DNA from: a bacterium UBP11_UBA4055
GTDB lineage: Bacteria; UBA4055
Assembly (NCBI GenBank): GCA_002382735.1
Contig: DFZN01000051.1
Location: forward strand, 1-7,323
Length of the DNA stretch: 7,323 nucleotides
Reading direction: 5' to 3'
Each line of letters opens with the position of its first letter. Position 1 is the first letter of the stretch. The notes beneath the pieces were generated by a model. It was not told where the DNA came from. It searched no databases and was given only the letters and a program-made list of their open reading frames with translations. This document shows positions 1-5,641 of this stretch, piece by piece. The position numbers and the translations under genes were made by a program.

Positions 1-170
1 AGTTCGTTTATGTGGCTAAAGACGGTGCTGCTTTAAAGAAAGAAATTAAGACCGGTGAAAATATTGGTAACACTGTCGTAGTAGAATCAGGACTGAATGA
101 AGGCGACAATCTGATCTCCGAGGGCAGAACTCTTTTGACCGACGGAGCTAAAATAAGGATCGTGGAGTAG
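1..170 (+). CDS. RND efflux periplasmic adaptor subunit (membrane fusion protein), C-terminal end only
   Basis: The open frame starts at base 3 and ends with TAG at 168-170, giving 55 residues of a protein that begins outside the window. It reads FVYVAKDGAALKKEIKTG, then a NTVVVESGLNEGD segment, and closes with EGRTLLTDGAKIRIVE. This is the classic ending of HlyD/AcrA-type adaptors: a beta-rich membrane-proximal domain carrying a 'V..G...R.V..G', 'SGL.EGD.V...G' and 'L.DG..V.V' pattern. Known members sit in the periplasm and bridge an inner-membrane RND pump to an outer-membrane channel. The pump gene normally follows the adaptor, but here it does not, so the pump must lie elsewhere or upstream. 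The family is clear; the substrate cannot be told from this fragment. Confidence 0.85.
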   Translation, partial: FVYVAKDGAALKKEIKTGENIGNTVVVESGLNEGDNLISEGRTLLTDGAKIRIVE

Positions 171-180
171 AAGATAAAAT

Positions 181-209
181 TTGGAAATTTACGGAATAAT
201 TCGTATTTT
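181..209 (+). promoter_or_regulatory. Candidate sigma-70-type promoter for the small gene pair
   Basis: TTGGAA at 181-186 and TATTTT at 204-209 are separated by 17 bases. The start of transcription would fall near 216, about 23 bases before the first small gene. The match is moderate and the region is AT-rich, so chance is a real alternative. Confidence 0.3.
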
Positions 210-238
210 TCATATCTGAATATCTAAAGGCGGCAATT

Positions 239-457
239 ATGCTGAAACTCGCGACTGATTTCAGCTTTGATCAGGCAGTTCTTTGGGCTAAAGAAAAAAT
301 GACACTGCTCGATTACGAAGGACTTTCCATAGTTTTTGCTGATAAAACTCTTGAAGGCGAAGTTCTATTAACTAAAAATATCAACGATGATGATTTCAAC
401 TCATTCAAAACAAAACTGATAGGTCATCTATTTCAACATGCTGAAAATACCAGATAA
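239..457 (+). CDS. Small protein of unknown function (72 aa), first of an overlapping pair
   Basis: I do not recognise this protein. It is acidic overall, with no signal peptide or membrane segment, and looks cytoplasmic. The middle (about residues 27-46) could form beta strands (GLSIVFADKTLEGEVLLTK), flanked by two helical stretches. The start is supported by AAAGG at 226-230, about eight bases before the ATG. The next gene begins 20 bases before its stop in a different frame, which suggests translational coupling. The codons look ordinary and both members of the pair have sensible composition, so I consider it a real gene. The function is unknown; a toxin-antitoxin or regulatory role is only a guess from size and arrangement. 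Confidence 0.6.
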   Translation: MLKLATDFSFDQAVLWAKEKMTLLDYEGLSIVFADKTLEGEVLLTKNINDDDFNSFKTKLIGHLFQHAENTR

Positions 458-698
458 ATACCTCTGGGACGGAAAAGAGAACCTGTCCGATGACTTCCTC
501 ATCCGGAGAATGATCGAATACGCTTCTTTCCCCGAACTAATTAAAATTCCAGCGCGTCAGGTCTATGAGTTTCTATTCAGGAACGGTTTCGACAGGCTCC
601 GCTGCGACGGAACTCGAAAGAAATATTTACAATTCATAATGCCGTATATTAAAAATACCGACGACTGGCACGAAGCTACGCTTGATATGATCAAGTAG
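438..698 (+). CDS. Small protein of unknown function (86 aa), possibly DUF6922-like
   Basis: The protein starts MLKIPDKYLWDGKENLS and continues with FLIRRMIEYASFPELIKIP and VYEFLFRNGFDRLR. The 'hydrophobic-W-D ... IRRMIEYASF..L' pattern reminds me of the small helical DUF6922 family, often found next to nucleotidyltransferase-type toxins. This is from memory and unverified. No such toxin is visible nearby. The ATG lies inside the previous gene (20-base overlap), and it is the only in-frame start after an upstream TAG at 420-422. AGGT at 421-424 is too far away to be a good ribosome site, so translation probably depends on ribosomes finishing the first gene. It ends 12 bases before the convergent stop of the FG-GAP/Fn3 gene, and I see no clear terminator between them. 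Confidence 0.6.
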   Translation: MLKIPDKYLWDGKENLSDDFLIRRMIEYASFPELIKIPARQVYEFLFRNGFDRLRCDGTRKKYLQFIMPYIKNTDDWHEATLDMIK

Positions 699-710
699 CA
701 AACTATAGAA

Positions 711-1484
711 CTACCTTAAAACAGCTACTATATAATAAAATTTCTTTTCAAAACCAATAGTCTGAGTCCAAGAAAGATTTGTAAAAATACCTTGTTTACT
801 TACATTGATAAAATCATTCTCGGGATCGTCAGATGCGTAAACATAATACCGTTCAGCACCGGGTACTTCATTCCATGTCAGTTTGATAAAATCGTCCTTA
901 TGCTTGATCTGAACGTTCTGAGGAGTAGAAAGAATAACGAACGACTTCTCAGGCGCGAACTCTGATCCCGCAAATGCGTGATCGATCGCTTGAACGCTCC
1001 AGTAATACTTCCCGTTCGGAAGAGCTTTATTCAGAGTATATGAAGTATTCTGCTGAGCGTTCCCCAGATCAACAACCTTCCTATATCCGGTTGCATTATC
1101 ACTCATCGAAGCATTCAAATCTCCTCGTAACGATTCCGTACCAATACAAAGATTATAGGACAATCCGTTCTGAGGAGTTTCATTGTCTGTTGCTTTATCC
1201 CATGACAACACTGTACTTAGCGCACCCATTTGAGAAGACAGATTCGAAGGAGCATTCGGTTTTGTATTAAATGTTTGTGAATTGTTTCGATAGATTTTCG
1301 AAACATAACCAGCCCCTGTAGAACCTGACAGCAAAATATCCAGATCGCCATCGTTGTCATAATCACCCCAGGCAACTGAACCTTCTCTAACCCCTGTCAG
1401 TCCTGCATCAATATCCGTAAATGTCTGCCCGAATATTATACTGATGACGCATAAAACCACTAAAATCACATAAGCTTTCTTCAT
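711..1484 (-). CDS. Exported protein with one FG-GAP/VCBS repeat and two fibronectin-III-like domains
   Basis: Residues 1-19 form a standard signal peptide (MKKAYVILVVLCVISIIFG, then Q20). A single FG-GAP/VCBS unit follows at about 22-66, with the acidic calcium-type loop DYDNDGDLD at 41-49. A proline-rich hinge (about 75-80) leads to a first Fn3-like domain (about 76-184, containing LSWDKATDNETP and YYWSVQAID). A second Fn3-like domain fills 186-257 (LTWNEVPGAERYYVYASDDP, ending FYYIVAVLR). Relatives in FCB-group genomes usually carry many FG-GAP repeats before this Fn3 pair, so this copy looks internally shortened. No type IX secretion tail is visible. The product should be periplasmic or extracellular and may bind ligands or cell surfaces; no enzyme motif is seen. 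The ATG has a weak AGGT site at 1491-1494. A promoter lies upstream, separate from hipA. Confidence 0.8.
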   Translation of the reverse strand: MKKAYVILVVLCVISIIFGQTFTDIDAGLTGVREGSVAWGDYDNDGDLDILLSGSTGAGYVSKIYRNNSQTFNTKPNAPSNLSSQMGALSTVLSWDKATDNETPQNGLSYNLCIGTESLRGDLNASMSDNATGYRKVVDLGNAQQNTSYTLNKALPNGKYYWSVQAIDHAFAGSEFAPEKSFVILSTPQNVQIKHKDDFIKLTWNEVPGAERYYVYASDDPENDFINVSKQGIFTNLSWTQTIGFEKKFYYIVAVLR

Positions 1485-1517
1485 TACTTAACCTGCCCGT
1501 ATTTTTTCATCACTTCC

Positions 1518-1546
1518 ATTTTACTTAAATTATGATTTTTTTGCAA
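1518..1546 (-). promoter_or_regulatory. Candidate promoter for the FG-GAP/Fn3 gene
   Basis: On the minus strand, TTGCAA (1541-1546) and TAAAAT (1518-1523) are separated by 17 bases. They lie in the 82-bp gap between the end of hipA and the ATG at 1484. This would give the exported protein its own transcript. The gap is very AT-rich, which raises the chance of coincidental matches. Confidence 0.45.
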
Positions 1547-1566
1547 GTGAATTATTTATTTTTTTC

Positions 1567-2859
1567 TCATAGCAGGATCAAAGTATTACCGATTGATTCT
1601 CTTAAAGATTTATCTACCTTCGTTTTTTCAGCGTATTCGTTCCAGTTCCCGATAACTGAGGATATCTGTGATATGATCTTACCGGCTTTCTTGACATTCA
1701 TCTGTCTTGCGACTTCGAGCAAGTCTTGTCTAGTGATGTCTTTTCTTTTGCCGTTGATGCTTAATGAATGCTGACTGACCCAATCGCTTCCGGGTCTGTA
1801 AGCATGGCTCATGTCATAAGCAGGAGAAAGGTTCCAATTGCCTGATCTGTCCATTACAAATGCAAAATTCTTTGAATGGTCATCACAATTTCTGCTCATT
1901 ACATTAAAAACCATCCTCCTGTAAAGTTGTTCCGCCTGTGGGTAAGCTAAACTCAAAAAACGAATCGTTTCAAATAATTGCTCATAGCTGTACGAAAAGA
2001 CATCGTTAAAGTCATAGTGCCTCATACCACAAAATGTCTGAACATGTAATTTTTCATTGTTTTCGAAGCGGTCGAACCTTTTTGTCATAAAATGCGCTCT
2101 GCCGTTTTCTTCAAGCAACTTACATTCAGTCATTTCGATCCCGCAATCTGTTGCCATATAATGATAAGCCATTTCAACTCGCCCATAACCGCTTGAAACA
2201 CCAAATTGTCTATCTGTGACTCCGTCAAATTTTATTATCCAGTGGGAAAATCCCTTTGGGGCATTCGTCTGACCGCTTCGAACTTCGCCTGTTTTGGGAT
2301 CATATGCTATAACTGCTTTAGCTCTGGCTCCCCCTGCGGAGCTGCCGATCTTTAATATATCGACCAAAGCCTTTTCTTCATTGCCGGATACCTGTGTAAT
2401 AAATTCGCTCCTGCCCGAAAGTATCTTTTCGGCAATCTCGACCAGACTCTCGATTTCCACTGCTGATGAACGTTTATCAGACTTGGGGTATGCAGGTTCG
2501 ATCTCAATTGCTCCCATGCCTCTTGTTCCGATAAAACACAGCATTTCGACAGGGTTCAAACTGTCCGTCGGGCGGCCATGCCTTGTCAGCCATGCGTTGA
2601 TCAAAGCATTTCCATATCTGTCAGGTAACATATCTGCCAGTAAGCCCGGAAGTCCTTTGAATGTCTCATTATTCCTTAACTCAGGAAAGCTGAATATTCG
2701 ACCTTTCGCTTCTCGTACCGGCATTCTGACCGGTGCGAGATTGAGGTCGTTTTTCAAAAATGAAGGATCGAACTCAAATGAAGCCAATCCGGTTTGACTG
2801 TTCCATGAAACAGCACCTGCCCGATTGTTCCAGATATTAATAAAAGCTGTTGTGATCAT
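1567..2859 (-). CDS. hipA: HipA-family serine/threonine kinase toxin
   Basis: This is a full-length HipA-type kinase (430 aa from this start; E. coli HipA is about 440). HipA toxins phosphorylate translation factors, glutamyl-tRNA synthetase in E. coli, and so cause growth arrest. Numbering from the upstream TTG, the N-subdomain motifs are at 11-30 (IWNNRAGAVSW), 69-92 (FKGLPGLLADMLPDRYGN) and 105-123 (NPVEMLCFIGTRGMGAIEI). The regulatory glycine-rich loop with Ser175/Ser176 is SSAGGARAK (175-183). The ATP-binding lysine is in HWIIKF (K212), and RFDR is at 263-266. The catalytic loop is RNCDDHSKNF (325-334; D328 and N333), with the metal-binding aspartate in SPAYD (D351). All catalytic positions look intact. 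I prefer the ATG at 2859, which shares one base with the hipB stop (TAATG), over a TTG at 2865 two codons upstream. The target specificity is unknown. Confidence 0.93.
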   Translation of the reverse strand: MITTAFINIWNNRAGAVSWNSQTGLASFEFDPSFLKNDLNLAPVRMPVREAKGRIFSFPELRNNETFKGLPGLLADMLPDRYGNALINAWLTRHGRPTDSLNPVEMLCFIGTRGMGAIEIEPAYPKSDKRSSAVEIESLVEIAEKILSGRSEFITQVSGNEEKALVDILKIGSSAGGARAKAVIAYDPKTGEVRSGQTNAPKGFSHWIIKFDGVTDRQFGVSSGYGRVEMAYHYMATDCGIEMTECKLLEENGRAHFMTKRFDRFENNEKLHVQTFCGMRHYDFNDVFSYSYEQLFETIRFLSLAYPQAEQLYRRMVFNVMSRNCDDHSKNFAFVMDRSGNWNLSPAYDMSHAYRPGSDWVSQHSLSINGKRKDITRQDLLEVARQMNVKKAGKIISQISSVIGNWNEYAEKTKVDKSLRESIGNTLILL

Positions 2860-3212
2860 TACCAATCAGACTTTTTAGTTTTTGAAATTTTACTTTTAGA
2901 TGCTCTTTTTCTTTTTGAAATCTCCATCTCAGCCAGCTTTAACGGACTAATATGCTGTTCTTCCTTAAAAACATTTAGAATGCTGAGTTTATCTAAAGCT
3001 CTGAGTATTTGAATAAGAGTAAGTGTATTAGACCGGCTGCCCTTTTCAAATTCATTAAGCGTTGACCTGCTTATCCCTGCTTCTTTTGCCAATTCAGCCT
3101 GCGATTTATTCTGCTCAAGCCTCTTGTGTTTTATAAAATATCCGATCATTTCCAGAAAAGCCAGATCTCCTGCAACTTTCATGTTGTCATTTTTATCAGT
3201 CATTGAACTCAT
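2859..3212 (-). CDS. hipB: HipB-family antitoxin, Xre-type helix-turn-helix regulator
   Basis: This 117-residue protein carries an HTH_3/Xre domain at about 22-76. The recognition region is SQAELAKEAGISRSTLNEFE (37-56), followed by the usual G-S/R turn. HipB proteins bind HipA to neutralise it, and bind operators in their own promoter to repress the operon. The ATG is supported by GAGG about eight bases upstream (3219-3222). Relative to the 88-residue E. coli HipB, it has a longer tail that is very rich in Lys, Arg and Ser (99-115) and ends in Trp. E. coli HipB also ends in Trp (W88), which I recall being involved in contact with HipA or in tail-dependent degradation by Lon. The stop codon overlaps the hipA ATG by one base, so the two are translationally coupled with the antitoxin first. 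Confidence 0.9.
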   Translation of the reverse strand: MSSMTDKNDNMKVAGDLAFLEMIGYFIKHKRLEQNKSQAELAKEAGISRSTLNEFEKGSRSNTLTLIQILRALDKLSILNVFKEEQHISPLKLAEMEISKRKRASKSKISKTKKSDW

Positions 3213-3244
3213 TTATGAACCTCATTGTCTGTTTTATACTACAT

Positions 3245-3257
3245 AATATAACATATT
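3245..3257. promoter_or_regulatory. Palindrome over the hipBA -10 box, possible HipB operator
   Basis: AATAT and ATATT arms of five bases surround a three-base centre (AAC on the plus strand). The element covers the -10 box, a common site for Xre-type autorepressors. It does not match the E. coli HipB operator (TATCC-N8-GGATA), and AT-rich DNA produces such repeats by chance. Confidence 0.3.
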
Positions 3258-3273
3258 TTTAATCTTCTGTCAA
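3245..3273 (-). promoter_or_regulatory. Strong sigma-70-type promoter of hipBA
   Basis: On the minus strand a perfect -35 box TTGACA (3268-3273) is followed after exactly 17 bases by TATATT (3245-3250). Transcription should start near 3238, leaving about 25 bases of leader with the GAGG ribosome site of hipB. The box starts 16 bases after the stop of the PNP-like gene, so hipBA can be expressed independently of that operon. Confidence 0.7.
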
Positions 3274-3274
3274 T

Positions 3275-3290
3275 AGAGCAGACTTGCTCT
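3275..3290. repeat. GC-containing inverted repeat between the PNP-like gene and the hipBA promoter
   Basis: AGAGCA and TGCTCT form perfect six-base arms around a four-base centre (GACT). The repeat overlaps the last bases of the PNP-like stop codon and ends two bases before the hipBA -35 box. Downstream on the minus strand there is no run of Ts, so it is a poor intrinsic terminator. It could be an upstream HipB operator, or a short stem that dampens read-through into hipBA. Confidence 0.4.
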
Positions 3291-3813
3291 AAAGATTTAT
3301 TTTTCTGACCGCAGCTCCGACCTGAATTCCGGCGTGCCGTGCGGCGATATCGATCCACATCGGATCGAAACAAAAGACGCGGCATCCCGTTTTTAACAGC
3401 CTGCCGGTCTCAGCCTGATCTTTTGGAAGTTCCTTTGCACCGTAAAGGACAGAATCCCCATAATCTATGCCTCGTGTGTCGAGCATCGACCTTATCGCCG
3501 AGTTCAGTTCCTCAGAATACGCGAAGGTCATGTCGGGAAACCTCGGTCCGGCTTTGTCGTCGTTCGGCCCTATGAGTGGATTGCCGCCAGTAGCGTTGAT
3601 ATGGTCGGTGACTATAAAAACCGCCTCCTTCGCCGCAGGATCAAGTACACCGCATTCGTCGAGTATGAGCAACTCATCGACACCCTCGTCCTTTAGCATA
3701 GAGATCAGGTCACGGACTTTTGAAGGATCAACCTGTTCGATCTGAATATAGAGCACTTCGGGATCCGCCTCGATCAGATTTTCCCAGGCTTCAGAATAAA
3801 GTACAGCTCTCAA
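3289..3813 (-). CDS. Truncated purine nucleoside phosphorylase-like protein, probably not an active phosphorylase
   Basis: The core clearly matches the trimeric PNP family: VTDHINATGGNPLIGPNDDKAG (68-89), GPRFPDM (89-95) and an ARHAG segment (158-162). Real PNPs are about 270 residues and split purine nucleosides with phosphate. This 174-residue copy starts roughly where the family's second quarter begins, so it lacks the N-terminal phosphate-binding loop. The usual NAAGG is DECG (52-55), the GPS(F/Y)ET purine-binding motif is replaced by AKELPK (126-131), and the GMS segment is CFD (148-150). It ends just after an Asn (N173) at the purine-contacting position. The frame is intact. GGAGG, overlapping the stop of the DivIVA gene, sits four bases before the TTG start. 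I therefore read it as an expressed pseudoenzyme and last gene of the yggS operon. An early-stage pseudogene is the alternative. Confidence 0.75.
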   Translation of the reverse strand: MRAVLYSEAWENLIEADPEVLYIQIEQVDPSKVRDLISMLKDEGVDELLILDECGVLDPAAKEAVFIVTDHINATGGNPLIGPNDDKAGPRFPDMTFAYSEELNSAIRSMLDTRGIDYGDSVLYGAKELPKDQAETGRLLKTGCRVFCFDPMWIDIAARHAGIQVGAAVRKINL

Positions 3814-3821
3814 TCGTCCTC

Positions 3822-4292
3822 CTATTTGTCGTCCGTTATGACTTTTTCCTTCTGGAACGCTTTTATGGATTCAAGCTGGTCTTTCAGGTAGGTCTGGTAT
3901 CTTCTTACGAATGAATTTTTGATCTTCTGGAGACTGTCGATGTCCTTTTTAAGGTCTTTTAGCTGTACATATGAATCTTTGAGAACATCCTTGGCTTTCA
4001 TCTTTGTATCGAGCTTGAGCTGATCGCAGTATTTGTTCGTTTCCTTCTTGATCCTCTCTATCTCCTGCTTAGCCTTCTGCTGCTCCTTTCCGAATTCTTC
4101 CTTTTCTTTAGCGAATTTATCGTAATCCGAGCCTATCTGATCAAGCTTTTTTTTAAGTTCCTGATTCTCGTTTATGAGCTTATCGGCTTCAGAACCGATC
4201 CATTCGAGATATACTTCAACTTCTGCTTTATCATAACCTCTCATCGAGCCTGAAAATTTCTTTGATATTATTTCTTTTTTATTAAATTCCAT
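3822..4292 (-). CDS. DivIVA-domain coiled-coil protein
   Basis: The N-terminal DivIVA domain is clear: FSGSMRGYDKAEVEVYLEWI (13-32) followed by EADKLINENQELKKKL. Phe13 and the RGYD..EV motif match the family's membrane-binding and assembly region. Residues 36-126 are almost entirely charged coiled coil (heptads rich in Lys and Glu). The C-terminal segment NSFVRRYQTYLKDQLESIKAF (126-146) matches the second conserved block of DivIVA proteins. At 156 residues it is close to typical length. DivIVA proteins gather at curved membranes such as division sites and poles and recruit partners. In Gram-negative genomes they are less studied, and the function here is inferred. The ATG is preceded by GAGGG and lies 16 bases after the yggT stop. 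Confidence 0.88.
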   Translation of the reverse strand: MEFNKKEIISKKFSGSMRGYDKAEVEVYLEWIGSEADKLINENQELKKKLDQIGSDYDKFAKEKEEFGKEQQKAKQEIERIKKETNKYCDQLKLDTKMKAKDVLKDSYVQLKDLKKDIDSLQKIKNSFVRRYQTYLKDQLESIKAFQKEKVITDDK

Positions 4293-4308
4293 GTCCCTGT
4301 CCCTCTAT

Positions 4309-4833
4309 TTAGAAACTTGTGATAATGCGTTGAAGAATTATCCTTACAGCGATCAGAATTACGGCAGATGCCCAGAATGAATATTTTTTGTACCCGAAAG
4401 GCAGTATCTTTCTAACTTTTGCTGTCAGGGGTCCCGTAGCCTCCTCTAAAAGAGCGGTCAGGCTGTAGTTGCTTCTCCCGGTCAGATCGTTAAAGTATTT
4501 TACAATAAAAATTATGATGAAGAAAGTCGTGATCGATGAAAGAGTTGAAAGAAGGACATAATACAGAATGAAAAGTGCAGCACCCCATTCTCCTCCGACA
4601 GCTGCGGTAATGAAAAGCGGCAGAAATTTAGCCATAAAATCAAAAACGATCAGAACTATAAGCGGCGACCAGTCGATCCTTGAAGCCGGCAGCCTTTTCC
4701 TGACAGGAGCCAGTATTTTTTCAGACAGGCCGAAAACAAAATCGTATATCGGACCGTAATTATAGCCTATAAATGAAAAAATGACCCTTGCAATGATAAC
4801 TATTGACAGAAAAGTAAAGAATATTCCGATCAT
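4309..4833 (-). CDS. yggT: YggT-family integral membrane protein, two tandem YggT domains
   Basis: The protein has two YggT-type halves. The first carries helix 1-25, then the diagnostic ILAPVRKRLPASRIDWSPLI (40-59) and a second helix to about 76. The second has helices at about 85-113, then GPLTAKVRKILPFGYKKYSF (134-153) and a final helix to 174. The second copy has lost the 'D-SP' part of the motif. Two-domain versions of about 170-190 aa are typical of Gram-negative bacteria. The family is linked to osmotic tolerance and to proper division and nucleoid placement (YlmG in Gram-positives and plastids); the mechanism is unknown. It sits in the cytoplasmic membrane. Its ATG overlaps the yggS stop by four bases (ATGA, 4830-4833), a sign of translational coupling. 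Confidence 0.88.
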   Translation of the reverse strand: MIGIFFTFLSIVIIARVIFSFIGYNYGPIYDFVFGLSEKILAPVRKRLPASRIDWSPLIVLIVFDFMAKFLPLFITAAVGGEWGAALFILYYVLLSTLSSITTFFIIIFIVKYFNDLTGRSNYSLTALLEEATGPLTAKVRKILPFGYKKYSFWASAVILIAVRIILQRIITSF

Positions 4834-5528
4834 ACTGTTCTTGCCCCGAAGATGGCAGTTCCGATCCTGATAATATTTGCCCCTTCTTCTATAGCCACCT
4901 CAAAATCGTTGCTCATTCCCATCGAAAGATATTTAATTTCAATATTCCCGCCGTCATGCTTTTTGGCCACATCGAAAAGTTCTTTCATCTGCCTGAACTC
5001 AGCCCTTGAATCTTCCGGGTCTTCGTTAAATGTTCCTATCGACATAAGACCTGATATCCTGATACGGCTAAGTTGCTTGAGTTCTTTCAAAAAAAGGTTG
5101 AGTTCACCGGGATTGATGCCGGATTTACTGCTCTCTCCGCTTGAATTGATCTGGATGAGGCATTCAAGGTACTTTCCGGCCTTTCCGCACTCTTCGTCGA
5201 GCTTGCCGGCAAGCTTGGTGCTGTCAAGGCAGTGAAAAAGATCAGCATTAATTACTGCCTGTTTTGCCTTGTTCGTCTGAAGATGACCTATCATGTGCCA
5301 GCGGGTTTTTGTCATTCCGTTAAGGTAGAGATATGATCTCTTCCTGACAAGTTCCTGGATCTTGTTCTCACCGAAATCGAGCTGACCCGCATTGATCGCA
5401 TCAAGATTGGACGAAACAGGGAAAGTCTTACATACCGCGACCAGAGTAATATCCTTCCTCTGACGGCCGGTCCTTTTGCAGACTTCCGTGATCTTTCTGT
5501 TAATGTATTCAAGATTACTTTTTATCAT
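4830..5528 (-). CDS. yggS: YggS/PROSC-family PLP homeostasis protein
   Basis: The PLP-binding alanine-racemase-like N-terminal barrel is complete. From the ATG at 5528 the protein is 232 aa, the usual length. The Schiff-base lysine is in LVAVCKTFP (K34), with FGENKIQE at 52-59, HMIGHLQTNK at 78-87 and IQINSSGESSKSGI at 125-138. GLMSIG lies at 160-165, and SMGMSNDFEVAIEEGANIIRIG (202-223) binds the PLP phosphate. The family keeps free pyridoxal phosphate in check and influences amino-acid metabolism. No racemase activity is known. A GTG at 5567 would add 13 residues with no family counterpart, and it would lie inside the promoter, upstream of the predicted start of transcription, so I reject it. 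It is the first gene of the yggS-yggT-DivIVA-PNP-like operon. The ribosome site before the ATG (CGGGAA) is weak. Confidence 0.93.
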   Translation of the reverse strand: MIKSNLEYINRKITEVCKRTGRQRKDITLVAVCKTFPVSSNLDAINAGQLDFGENKIQELVRKRSYLYLNGMTKTRWHMIGHLQTNKAKQAVINADLFHCLDSTKLAGKLDEECGKAGKYLECLIQINSSGESSKSGINPGELNLFLKELKQLSRIRISGLMSIGTFNEDPEDSRAEFRQMKELFDVAKKHDGGNIEIKYLSMGMSNDFEVAIEEGANIIRIGTAIFGARTV

Positions 5529-5556
5529 TTCCCGTTCCGTTTTAACGCTTATTTTA

Positions 5557-5585
5557 AATATATACACAGATTTGTGTTAAGGCAA
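5557..5585 (-). promoter_or_regulatory. Promoter of the yggS operon
   Basis: On the minus strand TTGCCT (5580-5585) and TATATT (5557-5562) are separated by 17 bases. Transcription should start near 5550, giving a leader of about 22 bases to the ATG at 5528. The spacer holds the 5564-5577 palindrome. Confidence 0.55.
5564..5577. promoter_or_regulatory. Palindrome in the yggS promoter spacer, possible operator
   Basis: ACACA and TGTGT arms of five bases flank a four-base centre (GATT). It lies wholly between the -35 and -10 boxes, where a bound protein would block RNA polymerase. The regulator is unknown. Confidence 0.35.
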
Positions 5586-5607
5586 ACATTTTCATTAATA
5601 ATTTATT

Positions 5608-5635
5608 TTGCCGAATTGATAAAATTCCGTATATT
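5608..5635 (+). promoter_or_regulatory. Promoter of the umuD-like gene, predicting a leaderless transcript
   Basis: TTGCCG (5608-5613) and TATATT (5630-5635) are separated by 16 bases. The ATG begins at 5642, seven bases after the -10 box. Transcription would therefore start at or next to the A of the ATG. No Shine-Dalgarno-like sequence precedes the ATG, which fits a leaderless mRNA. Confidence 0.5.
5613..5627. promoter_or_regulatory. Palindrome in the umuD promoter spacer, possible SOS operator
   Basis: GAATT and AATTC arms surround a five-base centre (GATAA). The element lies between the -35 and -10 boxes, where an SOS repressor would sit. It does not match the E. coli (CTGT-N8-ACAG) or Bacillus (GAAC-N4-GTTC) LexA boxes. 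LexA sites differ among phyla, so this remains a candidate only. Confidence 0.3.
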
Positions 5636-5641
5636 CACACT

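Noticed and set aside
974..1270. Plus-strand open frame of about 98 codons opposite the FG-GAP/Fn3 gene
   Set aside because: It lies wholly antisense to a well-supported gene, its composition (Ser, Tyr, His, Arg-rich) fits no family, and it has no ribosome site.
1532..1774. Plus-strand open frame at the end of hipA with hydrophobic residues
   Set aside because: It mostly overlaps hipA in antisense; the apparent hydrophobicity comes from the complement of Lys- and Asn-rich codons.
2294..2797. Plus-strand open frame of about 167 codons opposite hipA
   Set aside because: It is a shadow of the hipA reading frame; hipA has every catalytic motif and this frame has none.
2860..2865. TTG start two codons upstream for hipA
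   Set aside because: The ATG at 2859 forms a TAATG junction with the hipB stop, a common coupling signal. The TTG cannot be strictly excluded.
3275..3290. Intrinsic terminator for the yggS operon
   Set aside because: The stem is only six pairs and no T-run follows it on the minus strand, so I list it as an inverted repeat instead.
4852..5235. Plus-strand open frame of about 127 codons opposite yggS
   Set aside because: It is antisense to a canonical YggS and has Ser/Leu/Ile-rich shadow composition.
5529..5567. GTG start 13 codons upstream for yggS
   Set aside because: The GTG would lie inside the promoter, upstream of the predicted start of transcription, and the added residues have no family counterpart.
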